64,000 nt of DNA from Endozoicomonas sp. SCSIO W0465 (GTDB lineage: Bacteria; Pseudomonadota; Gammaproteobacteria; Pseudomonadales; Endozoicomonadaceae). The stretch is taken from positions 5,496,001 through 5,560,000 of the forward strand of contig NZ_CP092417.1 of the NCBI RefSeq assembly GCF_023716865.1, read 5' to 3'. The notes below the pieces were generated by a model, which was not told where the DNA came from, did not search any database, and was given only the letters and a program-made list of their open reading frames with translations. Shown piece after piece: positions 1 to 9,925 of this stretch; position 1 is the stretch's first letter, and every line of letters starts with the position of its first letter. Both the position numbers and the translations under genes were made by a program.

Positions 1-532
1 ACCAGTCAGCAGCAGGACCTGTCCGGGTATTGCGCAGCCTCTACCGCAATGCCGGGGATAAGTGCATTGTCCCTTTAGAGCTCAAGGCTGGCGTTGTAGA
101 AGGCTACTGGTTACCAAAGGCTGCGAAGCAAGCAGCATGGATGGTTGCCCAGTTGCCGCCCGCGGACGTAAAAAGCTTACTCGATCTAATGGGGAATATG
201 TCACCCTCAACCAGCTCTCTGGCACGTCTTCCCAAAAAACTCAACGAACAATGGGAGCAGCACCTTGACCCTTTCGAGACCCTTCTCGCGGAGAATCTCA
301 CAGTACCGCCTGACGCGGTGACGGTAGCTGCTTCCCTTGACGGTGTGATGCTACCAATGAAAGACGGCAAGCGTCAGGAGAAACGTGAAAAGAGTGTTGC
401 TGATGGCAAACGTACCCGAGGGCCAGCAGGTTGTCAGGAGGCCAGTTGTGGAACACTGTCGTTTTACGATGACCAGGGAGATCGCCTCTCTACGATCAGG
501 ATGGGACGAATGCCTGAAAGCAAGAAAGCGAC

Positions 533-2140
533 GTAACTATTCAGCACTGAGCAAAGGCATATTACAGTAATTCCGAACAGCTCTATGAAGTGATTGATAT
601 ATGTCCATTCCCTGTTTTCTGGCAGACGACAAATAGCTGCGAATCCGTGCAAACATAGAACCACCGTCTGCACTCCTGAAGCAGCCTGAGATTTTCTGCT
701 TTAACTTGGCCATTCGAACATCCCGCTCACTGCCATTGTTATCGAAGGGAATGGTAAAATCTGACATGAAGCGCAGTGTCTCAGCCTTGAACTCAGTGAG
801 TCGTTTGAAGAGATTGTAAGCTTTAGTATTCTTGACTTTCTTGCGCTTAAGCTCCTCTCGTTGCTTCTCCATATAGACGACTTCTTTCATTAGAGCCCGC
901 TGAAGCAACCGGTCATAAATCTTCTCGATTCGTTCACAGACAACACTTGGCATCTGTAGCATACCTATGGTCTTAAAGCCCTTGCAGTAATGCCAGGAAA
1001 GCCTCAGTAGCTTCATCAATCGCAACGCCAGTTGATTGCTGTCCCTATCAACAACACCCAAAAGCTCCCTCAGGTGATGGGCATTGCAAAGTACGTGAGT
1101 TGCCGCATATGCAAAATAGGATTTCCAATGATCATGAACCAGAACGCCTGCAAATGTTAGCAGTATGCCCATCGTGTCCATGGCCTCACGACCTCGCTTT
1201 TCAGACAAGTAGTAGAGCGTCCATTGTTCATCCCGCATAACGTGTAGCCAGTGCAAAGAGCCCTCGGCCCGCATACCCGTTTCATCGGCTCCGGCAACAG
1301 ACGATTCCCGCAAGGCGTCACGAATAACCTCTTCAGTAGAAGCCAGATTTTCATAGGTTCTGGCCACAAAATTGGCGACAGTGCCTGCACTTACACTCAT
1401 TTTATAGAGAGTATTAAAATACTCTGACACGCGCTTAAAAGGCAGGAAATGGTATTGGTTAAGATAGACGGCCATAGCCTGTGTGGCTGAGCCATATTGT
1501 GCGGCAGCGGTAACACCTTCCGGGAATTCAGCCTGATTCCGACAACCACAAGTGCAGATTTTTACTTCAGCTCTATGGGCCGTTACTTCAAATTCACCCG
1601 GTCTCCCTGGTTCAAACACCTGTCGTTCAATATATTTGACCGGCTCACTATCAAGAAGAGACGCCTGACATTTATTGCATTCTTTAACCGGAAGGTACTC
1701 AATATAGTCAGGGATATCGACCTGTTTAAGACAAGTGCCCTGATGCCCTTTCTTTCCACCGGCTTTATTACCAGAAGACTGTCTCAGACTTTTAGGATTG
1801 GGTTTTTCATCCGATGGATCGGTACCTTTATCTGCGGAAAGGTCGTCAGAATGATCTGGAGAATTACTGTTTTTACAAGGTTTTTGATAACCATCAGACG
1901 ATGGCGGCTTGCTGCTGTTTTGACTGTTCTTGCCAACCTTTTCTTCCAATTCTCGACATCGCTCTTCCAGACAGGCAACTCTCATCCGCAGCTCTGCATT
2001 CTCTTTCAAGAGAATCTCAGCCGACATAGTTGCGGGTAGTTCTGGAATCATGCTGGCGAATATTGTGGAAAAATGGTGCTTAAGAGGATGGTATAAAAAT
2101 CAGAAAATTCCAGATTTATGTGGGGGTGCTGAACAGTTAC
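533..2140 (-). mobile_element. IS66-family element, copy 1 (ISBst12-like)
   Basis: A 1608-bp element with imperfect terminal repeats GTAACTATTCAGCAC and GTAACTGTTCAGCAC, flanked by the perfect 8-bp duplication AAAGCGAC (525-532 and 2141-2148). It carries a single transposase gene and no tnpA or tnpB, as in the ISBst12 subgroup. Copies 3, 4 and 5 in the window encode the identical protein, which indicates recent spread. Confidence 0.95.
537..2051 (-). CDS. IS66-family transposase (TnpC-type)
   Basis: This 504-residue DDE transposase has the expected IS66 layout. There is an N-terminal coiled coil and a basic, Pro/Ser-rich region (KNSQNSSKPPSSDGY). A zinc-binding segment follows (CNKCQASLL, then CTCGCRNQAEFPEG). 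The catalytic core shows VAGADETGMRAEG, LVHDHWKSYF, CNAHHLREL and the C-terminal FDNNGSERDVRMAKLKQKISG. The length is normal and the frame is intact. The stop codon lies only 4 bp inside the left end. The copy sits inside the ISKra4 transposase gene. Confidence 0.95.
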   Translation of the reverse strand: MIPELPATMSAEILLKENAELRMRVACLEERCRELEEKVGKNSQNSSKPPSSDGYQKPCKNSNSPDHSDDLSADKGTDPSDEKPNPKSLRQSSGNKAGGKKGHQGTCLKQVDIPDYIEYLPVKECNKCQASLLDSEPVKYIERQVFEPGRPGEFEVTAHRAEVKICTCGCRNQAEFPEGVTAAAQYGSATQAMAVYLNQYHFLPFKRVSEYFNTLYKMSVSAGTVANFVARTYENLASTEEVIRDALRESSVAGADETGMRAEGSLHWLHVMRDEQWTLYYLSEKRGREAMDTMGILLTFAGVLVHDHWKSYFAYAATHVLCNAHHLRELLGVVDRDSNQLALRLMKLLRLSWHYCKGFKTIGMLQMPSVVCERIEKIYDRLLQRALMKEVVYMEKQREELKRKKVKNTKAYNLFKRLTEFKAETLRFMSDFTIPFDNNGSERDVRMAKLKQKISGCFRSADGGSMFARIRSYLSSARKQGMDIYQSLHRAVRNYCNMPLLSAE

Positions 2141-2953
2141 AAAGCGACATTGAAAAAATCCCTTTCAAACCTTCTGGATAAGGTGCTTCAGCAAAAGCCA
2201 AATCTGACTCTGGTCAAAGTGGCAGATGGAGCCCGGGACAATTGGACATACTTCACCAAAGAGCTACCGGAGGGAGAAGAAATTGTTGATTATTACCATG
2301 CGGCAGAACACCTGAAGAAGGCATTTGACCTGGCTTACGGTGAAAATAGCGCGAAGTCCAAAGAGAAATTCAGCACCTACCGACATATCCTGAAGGAGGA
2401 GCCGGGTGGGGTTGAAAAAATAATCAAGGCACTGGCTTACCAGCATAGCAAGCATCCCCGCCGATCGAAATTAAAGACAGAGTTAAAGTACTTCAGAAAA
2501 AACCGGTTACGGATGAATTATGCAGAACACCTGTCGCGCAACCTGCCCATAGGCTCAGGGGTCATTGAGGCGTCCTGTAAAACGCTGGTTACACAGCGAA
2601 TGAAGTGTTCGGGAATGCGTTGGCGGTGTCCCGGGGGGCAAGGCATTCTGACACTCAGGTCAATAATTCAAAGTGGTTGGTTCGACTGTGGCTGGATGCT
2701 GCTGTCGGTAACGTACCGGGCCAAGGTAAATATGGTCAGTGATAATGTGATTCCATTTTCATCAGGGAAGGGTAATATTGAACGTTAGTACTCATAAATA
2801 TGAGACTTTCACCCAATTCATTCCGATGATGGAAAGACAAAAAGAAATTTATGGTCGTGTACCTCGCCAGACAAGCGGTGACGGCGGATACGCGTGTCGC
2901 GCTAATTTGGAAAAAGCCAAGACCATGGGAATCAGCGATGTAGCTTTTAATAA

Positions 2954-4061
2954 CTCAAGTTACGCACCTTGCTGAAAATCAGCCATTATTGGTGGCATGA
3001 AAAATGATCTCATAGAACTTTATTCTGACTACCTGTTGTCGTCGTCTGGGAAGACCACTGCAACGGGAGTGTCAGAGCTTTTGGATAATGTCTACAGTCA
3101 TGACCAATTCACCCGATTGCTTTCAAACAATGAGTTTACCAGTCGTGACTTATGGCTTTACGTTAAACCCGTCGTGCGACAGGTTGAGTGCAGTGATGGG
3201 GTTTTGATCTTTGACGATACGATTCAGGAAAAGCAGTTCAGCAAAGAGAATGCCCTGAACACCTGGCATTTTGATCATACAAAAAATCGCACCGTGAAAG
3301 GTATAAATCTGCTCAATGCACACTACCATGCCGGAGATGCGTCGATTCCTGTCGCCTATAAATTGATCGAGAAAACCATCCTGTACACCGACTTGAAGAC
3401 AAAAAAGGTAAGACGATATGCAGAGCAAACCAAAAATGAAATGATGCGGGAGATGCTGATGATTTGCTGCCATAACCAGCTTATGTTCCGCTATGTCCTT
3501 GCAGATAGCTGGTTTTGCTCAAACGACAATATGATGTTTATTCGACACGACTGTAATAAACATTTCCTGATGGCGATGAAGTCAAACCGCAAGGTATCCC
3601 TCAGTCTGGACGACAAATTACAAGGCCGTTCACAGCGTATAGATACTGTTGATTTTTCAGAAGATAAGCCTGTACAAGGGTGGATAGCAGGTGTCGATTT
3701 CCCTGTTCTGCTATACCGTCAGGTCTTTAAAAACAAAGACGGAAGCACAGGCATTCTCTATCTGGTTTGCAGCGATCTTGACTGTGATGCCGAGACTCTC
3801 AAGGCAATCTACGAGAAACGGTGGAAAGTCGAGGTCTTCCATAAAACGCTGAAATCGAATGCGTCAATGGCCAAGTCACCGGCGCATACTGTGAGAACAC
3901 AGAGTAATCATATCTTTCTTTCAATTTACTCAGCCTTCAGGTTGGAAGTATTGTCATTGAAAGTAAATCTGAATCACTTTCAGCTCAGAGCCAAAATCTA
4001 TATGGCAGGGCTGAAAGCTTCGTTGGGGCAGCTGAGAGAGCTGTTAGCTGCGTAACTTCAG
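2954..4061 (+). mobile_element. IS701/IS4-like insertion sequence
   Basis: An 1108-bp element with ends CTCAAGTTACGCA and, inverted, CTGAAGTTACGCA. It is flanked by the direct repeat TTAATAA (2947-2953 and 4062-4068), so its boundaries inside ISNCY copy A are precise. It carries one transposase gene. Confidence 0.85.
2997..4055 (+). CDS. IS701/IS4-like DDE transposase
   Basis: This 352-residue intact transposase has a DDE core. Visible motifs are LIFDDTIQEKQFS with the first Asp pair, VLADSWFCSNDN with the second Asp, and YEKRWKVEVFHKTLKSNAS with the catalytic Glu of the Y-(2)-R-(3)-E-(6)-K signature. The N-terminus (TTATGVSELLDN) is typical of the group often annotated as IS701. The gene fills the element, with the stop 6 bp from its end. 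The family label is less certain than the fact that it is a DDE transposase. Confidence 0.85.
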   Translation: MKNDLIELYSDYLLSSSGKTTATGVSELLDNVYSHDQFTRLLSNNEFTSRDLWLYVKPVVRQVECSDGVLIFDDTIQEKQFSKENALNTWHFDHTKNRTVKGINLLNAHYHAGDASIPVAYKLIEKTILYTDLKTKKVRRYAEQTKNEMMREMLMICCHNQLMFRYVLADSWFCSNDNMMFIRHDCNKHFLMAMKSNRKVSLSLDDKLQGRSQRIDTVDFSEDKPVQGWIAGVDFPVLLYRQVFKNKDGSTGILYLVCSDLDCDAETLKAIYEKRWKVEVFHKTLKSNASMAKSPAHTVRTQSNHIFLSIYSAFRLEVLSLKVNLNHFQLRAKIYMAGLKASLGQLRELLAA

Positions 4062-4498
4062 TTAATAAGAAGCGCGGACTTGAAGTCGAAGAGATGACTA
4101 AAAGTCAGTATGTGTATAAAACGCTCTTTCGCTTCCGGGCAGGTATTGAAGCGGGAATTTCGTGGCTAAAGAGATGTTTTGGGCTATCACGTTGCCACTG
4201 CAAGGGTTCTGAGCGTTTTGACTCTCATTGCTGGTTATCGGTGGTCTGTTACAACCTGGTGATTCTGGCCAGGCACCCGGCACCATCCTGATAGCCACCT
4301 CCACGCTACATGAAAGTACCTTTCCAGCATGGTGGGAGGATGTTTTCTGCCTGCTTTTCGCGTTTTTCTCCAATATCCGTCCCAGATTAGAGAAAAAAGG
4401 GAGGAGTTTTCCTGACTCTCTGGAATTTCAGGAAATATTAAAACGTACGTTTATTCCGATTATGATTGGCTGATGCGTTTTTGGACGAGAACTAACTA

Positions 4499-6199
4499 GT
4501 TCTCGTCCAAAAACACAACCAATTGAAAACTGTAGATTTTATCCTGAAAAATTAAGTGGAGCCCTACTGCTATCTGGCGACTAAACTTCCCAAGAGCAAG
4601 AAACATAAGGGATTGCCAAAAACAGAGGACTCCAAATGCGCAAAAAACGCAACCCGCAGTGTAGTATGGAACTCCATTACGTACCTCATGAAATCTGCTC
4701 CCAGCTTTCCGGTATCTCGCAATGGCTTGACGCCCATCCACAGTTCAATGACTGGATTTATGAGGACTTAAGTTCTGGTGATAAACAGAACACTGGGCGG
4801 AACGGACTATCAGCAGAATCCGTTCTTCGTGCGGCACTCCTGAAACAGTATTTGAATTGTGATTATGACTACTTGTCGTTTGTTTTGATGGACTCCATGC
4901 TCTTTCGAGACTTTTGTCGCCTCGAACCAAACCAGCGCCCCAGTCGCTCCAGTTTGCATGGGCTCATCAGCCTTCTTACTGCATCTACATGGGAACGGAT
5001 TAATAACTGTCAGCTAATGACCGCTAAAGATCAGGGTATTGAAAAAGGGCGCACTGTGGCTATTGACAGCACAGTCACCGAATCGGATATCAAACCTCCT
5101 TGCGACAGTGATCTTTTAGCCAGTTCCGTTAAAGAAATTTGTCGGCTGCTGGAACGGGGACAAACACTGACAGCGACACCGCTTTATGAATATACCCATC
5201 ACAACCGAGCCGTAAAAGATGCGGCCAGAAAATGCATCTACGCTGGCAAAGAAGAGCGGCATCAGCATTATAAAAAACTGCTGCAGTTGACCCGAAAATC
5301 CCGGAAGGTACTTATCGAAGCTACTGTCACGCTAGCAAACGCCCGTCAGCAGGGGCAGTGTCTCCTGGCTGATGATGCCGACAAGTGGCAGGCCGATGTG
5401 GATCACCTGTTACCCCTGGTGGATGCAATAGTCTCCCAGACAGAGCGCAGGGTCTTTAAGGGTGAAAAGGTGCCAGCCCAGGAAAAAGTGGTTAGCCTGT
5501 ATGAACCCCATACGGATATCATCGTAAAAGACAGGCGGCAAGTACAGTATGGCCATAAACTGAACCTGGTTCAGGGAAAAAGTCGATTGATCCTGGACCT
5601 GGTTATTGAGGAAGGTAACCCAGCGGATTCGGACCAATTCATTCCGATGATGGAAAGACAAAAAGAAATTTATGGTCGTGTACCTCGCCAGACAAGCGGT
5701 GACGGCGGATACGCGTGTCGCGCTAATTTGGAAAAAGCCAAGGCCATGGGAATCAGCGATGTAGCTTTTAATAAGAAGCGCGGACTTGAAGTCGAAGAGA
5801 TGACTAAAAGTCAGTATGTGTATAAAACGCTCTTTCGCTTCCGGGCAGGTATTGAAGCGGGAATTTCGTGGCTAAAGAGATGTTTTGGGCTATCACGTTG
5901 CCACTGCAAGGGTTCTGAGCGTTTTGATTCTCATTGCTGGTTATCGGTGGTCTGTTACAACCTGGTGATTCTGGCCAGACACCCGGCACCATCCTGATAG
6001 CCACCTCCACGCTACATGAAAGTACCTTTCCAGCATGGTGGGAGGATGTTTTCTGCCTGCTTTTCGCGTTTTTCTCCAATATCCGTCCCAGATTAGAGAA
6101 AAAAAGGGAAGAGTTTTTGCGGCTCTCTGGAATTTCAGGAAATATCAAAACGCACGTACAATCTAATTATGATTGCCTGATGCGTTTTTGGACGAGAAC
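4499..6199 (+). mobile_element. ISNCY-like element, copy B (complete)
   Basis: A 1701-bp element with ends GTTCTCGTCCAAAAAC and, inverted, GTTCTCGTCCAAAAACGC. The left flank is TAACTA and the right flank TAGCTA, one base different. Copy C (25196-26896) has the perfect 6-bp duplication TATCTA, so a TANCTA-like target seems preferred. Copy B directly follows truncated copy A. Confidence 0.88.
4636..5997 (+). CDS. ISNCY-like DDE transposase
   Basis: A 453-residue intact transposase. The N-terminal region (RNGLSAESVLRAALLKQY) is the recognisable ISNCY-type domain. The catalytic residues appear to lie in VAIDSTVTESDI, in the central SGDGGYACRANLEKAK block and in the C-terminal FRFRAGIEAGISWLKRCFG, where a Glu lies in the position expected for the last acid. 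Copy C at 25398-26759 encodes the same protein. A short 5' leader (4499-4635) holds the promoter region. Confidence 0.8.
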   Translation: MRKKRNPQCSMELHYVPHEICSQLSGISQWLDAHPQFNDWIYEDLSSGDKQNTGRNGLSAESVLRAALLKQYLNCDYDYLSFVLMDSMLFRDFCRLEPNQRPSRSSLHGLISLLTASTWERINNCQLMTAKDQGIEKGRTVAIDSTVTESDIKPPCDSDLLASSVKEICRLLERGQTLTATPLYEYTHHNRAVKDAARKCIYAGKEERHQHYKKLLQLTRKSRKVLIEATVTLANARQQGQCLLADDADKWQADVDHLLPLVDAIVSQTERRVFKGEKVPAQEKVVSLYEPHTDIIVKDRRQVQYGHKLNLVQGKSRLILDLVIEEGNPADSDQFIPMMERQKEIYGRVPRQTSGDGGYACRANLEKAKAMGISDVAFNKKRGLEVEEMTKSQYVYKTLFRFRAGIEAGISWLKRCFGLSRCHCKGSERFDSHCWLSVVCYNLVILARHPAPS

Positions 6200-6515
6200 T
6201 AGCTACGTCTTTTATGGAAACCATCGGCAATTCAATTACATCTGAAACTTGGAAGGCTATATCGTATGCGCAGAAACAGGAAGGGAAAAGTCAATTAAGC
6301 GGCTGTCGCGCGTGCCCTGAAACGATTAACATCCGCCGGTTTCAGTGCCGCAACCATCAAATATCACAACCGTCCACACCTATCGACAACAGCTCGGCAA
6401 CAGCACCCGAGCCTCCCGGATCTTCAATACCAGCCGGATGCCTGATACAGTTTGCTGACAAATTACACTTTTATGGCGGTGCTGAATCCGTCATTATAGT
6501 GTTCCCTTTAGCCCA
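6200..6515. other. Unassigned stretch next to ISNCY copy B
   Basis: About 315 bp between the IS end and the palindromic repeat. A 106-codon plus-strand frame (6214-6534) is open here, but its composition (many Ser, Thr, Pro and Gln) resembles no family I know, and it runs into the repeat. I do not call a gene. It may be the tail of a gene whose start was lost when the IS elements inserted. Confidence 0.4.
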
Positions 6516-6676
6516 GGAGCCTGACCGAGAATAGACTGCCCTACTGCGGTGGCAGCAAATTGGTCTAACAAGTCGGAAATTTTAGCAAATAGAACCACTA
6601 TTCACTAAAAATTTCCGACTTTTTATCCTCAATTTTCTGCCATCCTCGCTACGGGCGCTATTCTCGGTCAGGCTCC
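6516..6676. repeat. 161-bp imperfect palindromic repeat element
   Basis: The outer arms GGAGCCTGACCGAGAATAG (6516-6534) and CTATTCTCGGTCAGGCTCC (6658-6676) are perfect inverted copies. Inside them, TGGCAG.AAATTG and AAGTCGGAAATTTT recur in inverted order on either side of a short loop around 6593-6598, so nearly the whole unit pairs with itself. There is no ORF. This looks like a MITE or a structured intergenic repeat. No second copy is in the window. Confidence 0.7.
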
Positions 6677-6777
6677 CAGGCTGCTGGGTGTGTTGTTTTC
6701 AGGGGCGTCTCAGGCTAGTGGTGACACTGCTTTATTACTTTTCCGAGATGCCCGGAGTTATGCGGGCAAGGCAGTCG

Positions 6778-7289
6778 ATGACAGCAGAAAACAGTAATAT
6801 TTCTGACCAGAGCAACCATGAACAGGAAATGCAGCTGGCAACTGAACAGGATGGCTCCGCCATGAGTCAATCGCTTCCGGAAGAGGCCAGGAAAATTCTT
6901 GAGAGGCTGCACAGTCGGCCTGATAGTGACGTAATGAATTCGGAGGCGCTGCGCCTGGTACGAATTATCTGGCCCGGCGCGTTCAATGTTTCAGATCCCC
7001 GGCCCCTCAAGATCGGTATTCACAAAGAGATGGCAGAAGCAAAGTTGCTGCCGGCATATATTATTCCTGTAGCACTGCGATTTTTTACGTCCATGGATCG
7101 CTATCTTGAAAAATCAAGCCTGGCGCTATCCGGATTAACCTTCAGGAGCAGGCGGCAGGTCGAGTAAAACTCCGCGAAGCAGTCGATGCAGAAATCAAGC
7201 TGTATACCAGGAGCAATGACTTTATCCCTATGCGGGATCTGGTCATTATCAAGAAGGTTCGTCTGCTTTCTGTGAATAAGCGGTCTTGA
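6778..7289 (+). pseudogene. ProQ/FinO-domain RNA chaperone, frameshifted
   Basis: The frame encodes a charged N-terminal tail followed by a ProQ/FinO fold. The core reads WPGAFNVSDPRPLKIGIHKE, then LPAYIIPVALRFFTSMDRYL, matching the PLKIGI and helix signatures of ProQ. The family's next block (GAxRVDLDG) is found in another frame as PGAIRINLQEQAAGRV, continuing to a stop at 7287-7289. Adding one A to the run at about 7107-7112 would join both halves into a domain of normal order. ProQ-family proteins bind structured RNA and small RNAs. The start at 6778 is a guess; upstream in-frame starts exist. Confidence 0.75.
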
Positions 7290-7582
7290 GATAGATAATC
7301 TGTGCTGAGTCGGTATTTTTTATAAGAAAAGTACTTACTCATAGCGCATTAAACGACTTCCCTCCCTCTCTGTAATCGCTATAATCGGCCTGATATTGAG
7401 GGAGTAGCCTGCCCCGGCCATTTTCGGCTGACCGGTGTATACATCAACATGCATTGACCTTTTGGTCATGGTGTATACGATGTTTGCTAACGAGCAACAT
7501 TTGGCCAGACTCAGATGATGGATACCAGCAAGAGGGCCTGGTGTCTGTTATCTGATTGCCATGCCCTCAGTGATTCCTGCTC
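7290..7582. other. Intergenic region between proQ-like gene and yrbG
   Basis: No credible ORF. The stretch presumably holds the proQ-like terminator and the yrbG promoter. A palindromic-looking pair, TGTATACATC (7436-7445) and GTGTATACGA (7470-7479), lies in it, but I cannot assign a regulator. Confidence 0.35.
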
Positions 7583-8314
7583 ATGATTTCCATTCTCCAA
7601 TTTATTCTGGCAGTTGCTGTCGGTTTTGCTTTGCTTTGCTGGAGTGCAAATCGTCTCGTTGAAGTGGCATCTACCCTGGCATTTCGTCTGGGCATGCCTC
7701 TGTTGACCATTGGTGTTACCGTGGTTGCTTTTGGTACTTCTGCTCCTGAGTTAATGGTCTCTTCCGTTGCGGCATTTAATGGCTCCGGCGGGATCGCCAT
7801 TGGCAATGTGGTTGGCTCAAATATCGTCAACATCGGCCTGATTCTGGCGATAGGTGGACTGATTGCTCCTCTGGTCGTTAAGGCACGTATTGTCTATCGC
7901 GAACTCTCTATCCTGCTGATTACGACCGTAGCTGCTGCTGTGATGTTAATGGACGGTAGATTAAGCCTGTTGGATGGGATTATTTTTTCCGCTGCATTTT
8001 TTACCTACAGCTGCTATTTGCTGAAGTCTTCAACCGGACAGGAAGCCGAGCAGGATATCCCCGTGCTACCGATCATACTCCCCGGGCCTTTGCAGAGTCT
8101 TTGATTATGCTGTTGCTGCTTGTGCTGGGTTCTCAGCTCCTGGTCTGGGGCGCTAAAGGTATTGCCTTGGCGATGGGAGTCAATGAGCTGATTATTGGCT
8201 TGACGCTGGTAGCTTTTGGCACCAGCCTTCCTGAACTGGCGGCAGTGGTGGTCAGTGCCCGGAAAGGACTGCACGATATGACAGTGGCTACGGTTATTGG
8301 ATCTAATATCTTTA
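7583..8314 (+). pseudogene. yrbG: YrbG-type calcium/sodium antiporter, frameshifted and truncated
   Basis: This is a member of the CaCA family, inner-membrane Ca2+/Na+ exchangers with two inverted repeats. The first alpha repeat is clear: VVAFGTSAPELMVSS, then GNVVGSNIVNIG. The second, LVAFGTSLPELAAVV followed by ATVIGSNIF, lies in another frame starting at about 8085. One extra C in the run at about 8079-8083 would fuse the two. The protein then ends at the IS66 boundary (8315) inside the second GSN motif, so the last helices are missing. The family length is about 320 residues and about 240 remain. Confidence 0.85.
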
Positions 8315-9922
8315 GTAACTGTTCAGCACCCCCACATAAATCTGGAATTTTCTGATTTTTATACCATCCTCTTAAGCACCATTTTTCCACAATATTCGCC
8401 AGCATGATTCCAGAACTACCCGCAACTATGTCGGCTGAGATTCTCTTGAAAGAGAATGCAGAGCTGCGGATGAGAGTTGCCTGTCTGGAAGAGCGATGTC
8501 GAGAATTGGAAGAAAAGGTTGGCAAGAACAGTCAAAACAGCAGCAAGCCGCCATCGTCTGATGGTTATCAAAACCTTGTAAAAACAGTAATTCTCCAGAT
8601 CATTCTGACGACCTTTCCGCAGATAAAGGTACCGATCCATCGGATGAAAAACCCAATCCTAAAAGTCTGAGACAGTCTTCTGGTAATAAAGCCGGTGGAA
8701 AGAAGGGCATCAGGGCACTTGTCTTAAACAGGTCGATATCCCTGACTATATTGAGTACCTTCCGGTTAAAGAATGCAATAAATGTCAGGCGTCTCTTCTT
8801 GATAGTGAGCCGGTCAAATATATTGAACGACAGGTGTTTTGAACCAGGGAGACCGGGTGAATTTGAAGTAACGGCCCATAGAGCTGAAGTAAAAATCTGC
8901 ACTTGTGGTTGTCGGAATCAGGCTGAATTCCCGGAAGGTGTTTACCGCTGCCGCACAATATGGCTCAGCCACACAGGCTATGGCCGTCTATCTTAACCAA
9001 TACCATTTCCTGCCTTTTAAGCGCGTGTCAGAGTATTTTAATACTCTCTATAAAATGAGTGTAAGTGCAGGCACTGTCGCCAATTTTGTGGCCAGAACCT
9101 ATGAAAATCTGGCTTCTACTGAAGAGGTTATTCGTGACGCCTTGCGGGAATCGTCTGTTGCCGGAGCCGATGAAACGGGTATGCGGGCCGAGGGCTCTTT
9201 GCACTGGCTACACGTTTATGCGGGATGAACAATGGACGCTCTACTACTTGTCTGAAAAGCGAGGTCGTGAGGCCATGGACACGATGGGCATACTGCTAAC
9301 ATTTGCAGGCGTTCTGGTTCATGATCATTGGAAATCCTATTTTGCATATGCGGCAACTCACGTACTTTGCAATGCCCATCACCTGAGGGAGCTTTTGGGT
9401 GTTGTTGATAGGGACAGCAATCAACTGGCGTTGCGATTGATGAAGCTACTGAGGCTTTCCTGGCATTACTGCAAGGGCTTTAAGACCATAGGTATGCTAC
9501 AGATGCCAAGTGTTGTCTGTGAACGAATCGAGAAGATTTATGACCGTTGCTTCAGCGGGCTCTAATGAAAGAAGTCGTCTATATGGAGAAGCAACGAGAG
9601 GAGCTTAAGCGCAAGAAAGTCAAGAATACTAAAGCTTACAATCTCTTCAAACGACTCACTGAGTTCAAGGCTGAGACACTGCGCTTCATGTCAGATTTTA
9701 CCATTCCCTTCGATAACAATGGCAGTGAGCGGGATGTTCGAATGGCCAAGTTAAAGCAGAAAATCTCAGGCTGCTTCAGGAGTGCAGACGGTGGTTCTAT
9801 GTTTGCACGGATTCGCAGCTATTTGTCGTCTGCCAGAAAACAGGGAATGGACATATATCAATCACTTCATAGAGCTGTTCGGAATTACTGTAATATGCCT
9901 TTGCTCAGTGCTGAATAGTTAC
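8315..9922 (+). mobile_element. IS66-family element, copy 2, carrying six frameshifts
   Basis: Same 1608-bp length and ends as the other IS66 copies, but inverted. The transposase is broken by six single-base length changes, all in homopolymers: one A lost near 8571, one A lost near 8697, one T gained near 8838, one T gained near 8942, one T gained near 9215 and one G lost near 9545. Gains and losses cancel, so the total length is unchanged. The flanks (TATCTTTA left, AAGCAAGG right) do not match, so this copy marks a deletion or recombination junction between yrbG and an IS21 element. Confidence 0.9.
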
Positions 9923-9925
9923 AAG

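Larger units (their letters stand above)
1..2788 (+). pseudogene. ISKra4-family transposase, interrupted by IS66
   Basis: A transposase frame is open from the window edge to 532 and resumes at 2149 after the IS66 copy and one 8-bp duplication, ending at the stop near 2788. The first part has the ISKra4-type stretch AASLDGVMLPMKDG and an upstream segment (YWLPKAAKQAAWMVAQLPP) typical of the family. The second part has GARDNWTYF, HAAEHLKKAF and the GSGVIEASCK block of the catalytic C-terminus. About 390 residues are visible and the N-terminus lies outside the window. The gene is inactive because of the IS66. Family assignment is from recognised motifs, not a search. Confidence 0.8.
2813..4492 (+). 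mobile_element. ISNCY-like element, copy A, 5'-truncated and interrupted
   Basis: This is the 3' part of the same element found complete at 4499-6199. It starts at about 2813, within the codons for QFIPMMERQKEIYG, so the first two thirds of the transposase are missing. An IS701-like element (2954-4061) splits the remnant, which resumes at 4062 and runs to the terminal repeat GGACGAGAAC ending at 4492. Six bases (TAACTA, 4493-4498) separate it from copy B, so the two lie head to tail. Confidence 0.85.

Noticed and set aside
1497..2039. 180-codon plus-strand frame opposite the IS66 transposase, recurring at 14213, 38984 and 42876
   Set aside because: It repeats only because the IS66 is repeated, and it is antisense to an intact transposase; no motifs or ribosome site.
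6214..6534. 106-codon ORF next to ISNCY copy B
   Set aside because: No motif or credible ribosome site, and it ends in the palindromic repeat; left as an unassigned stretch.
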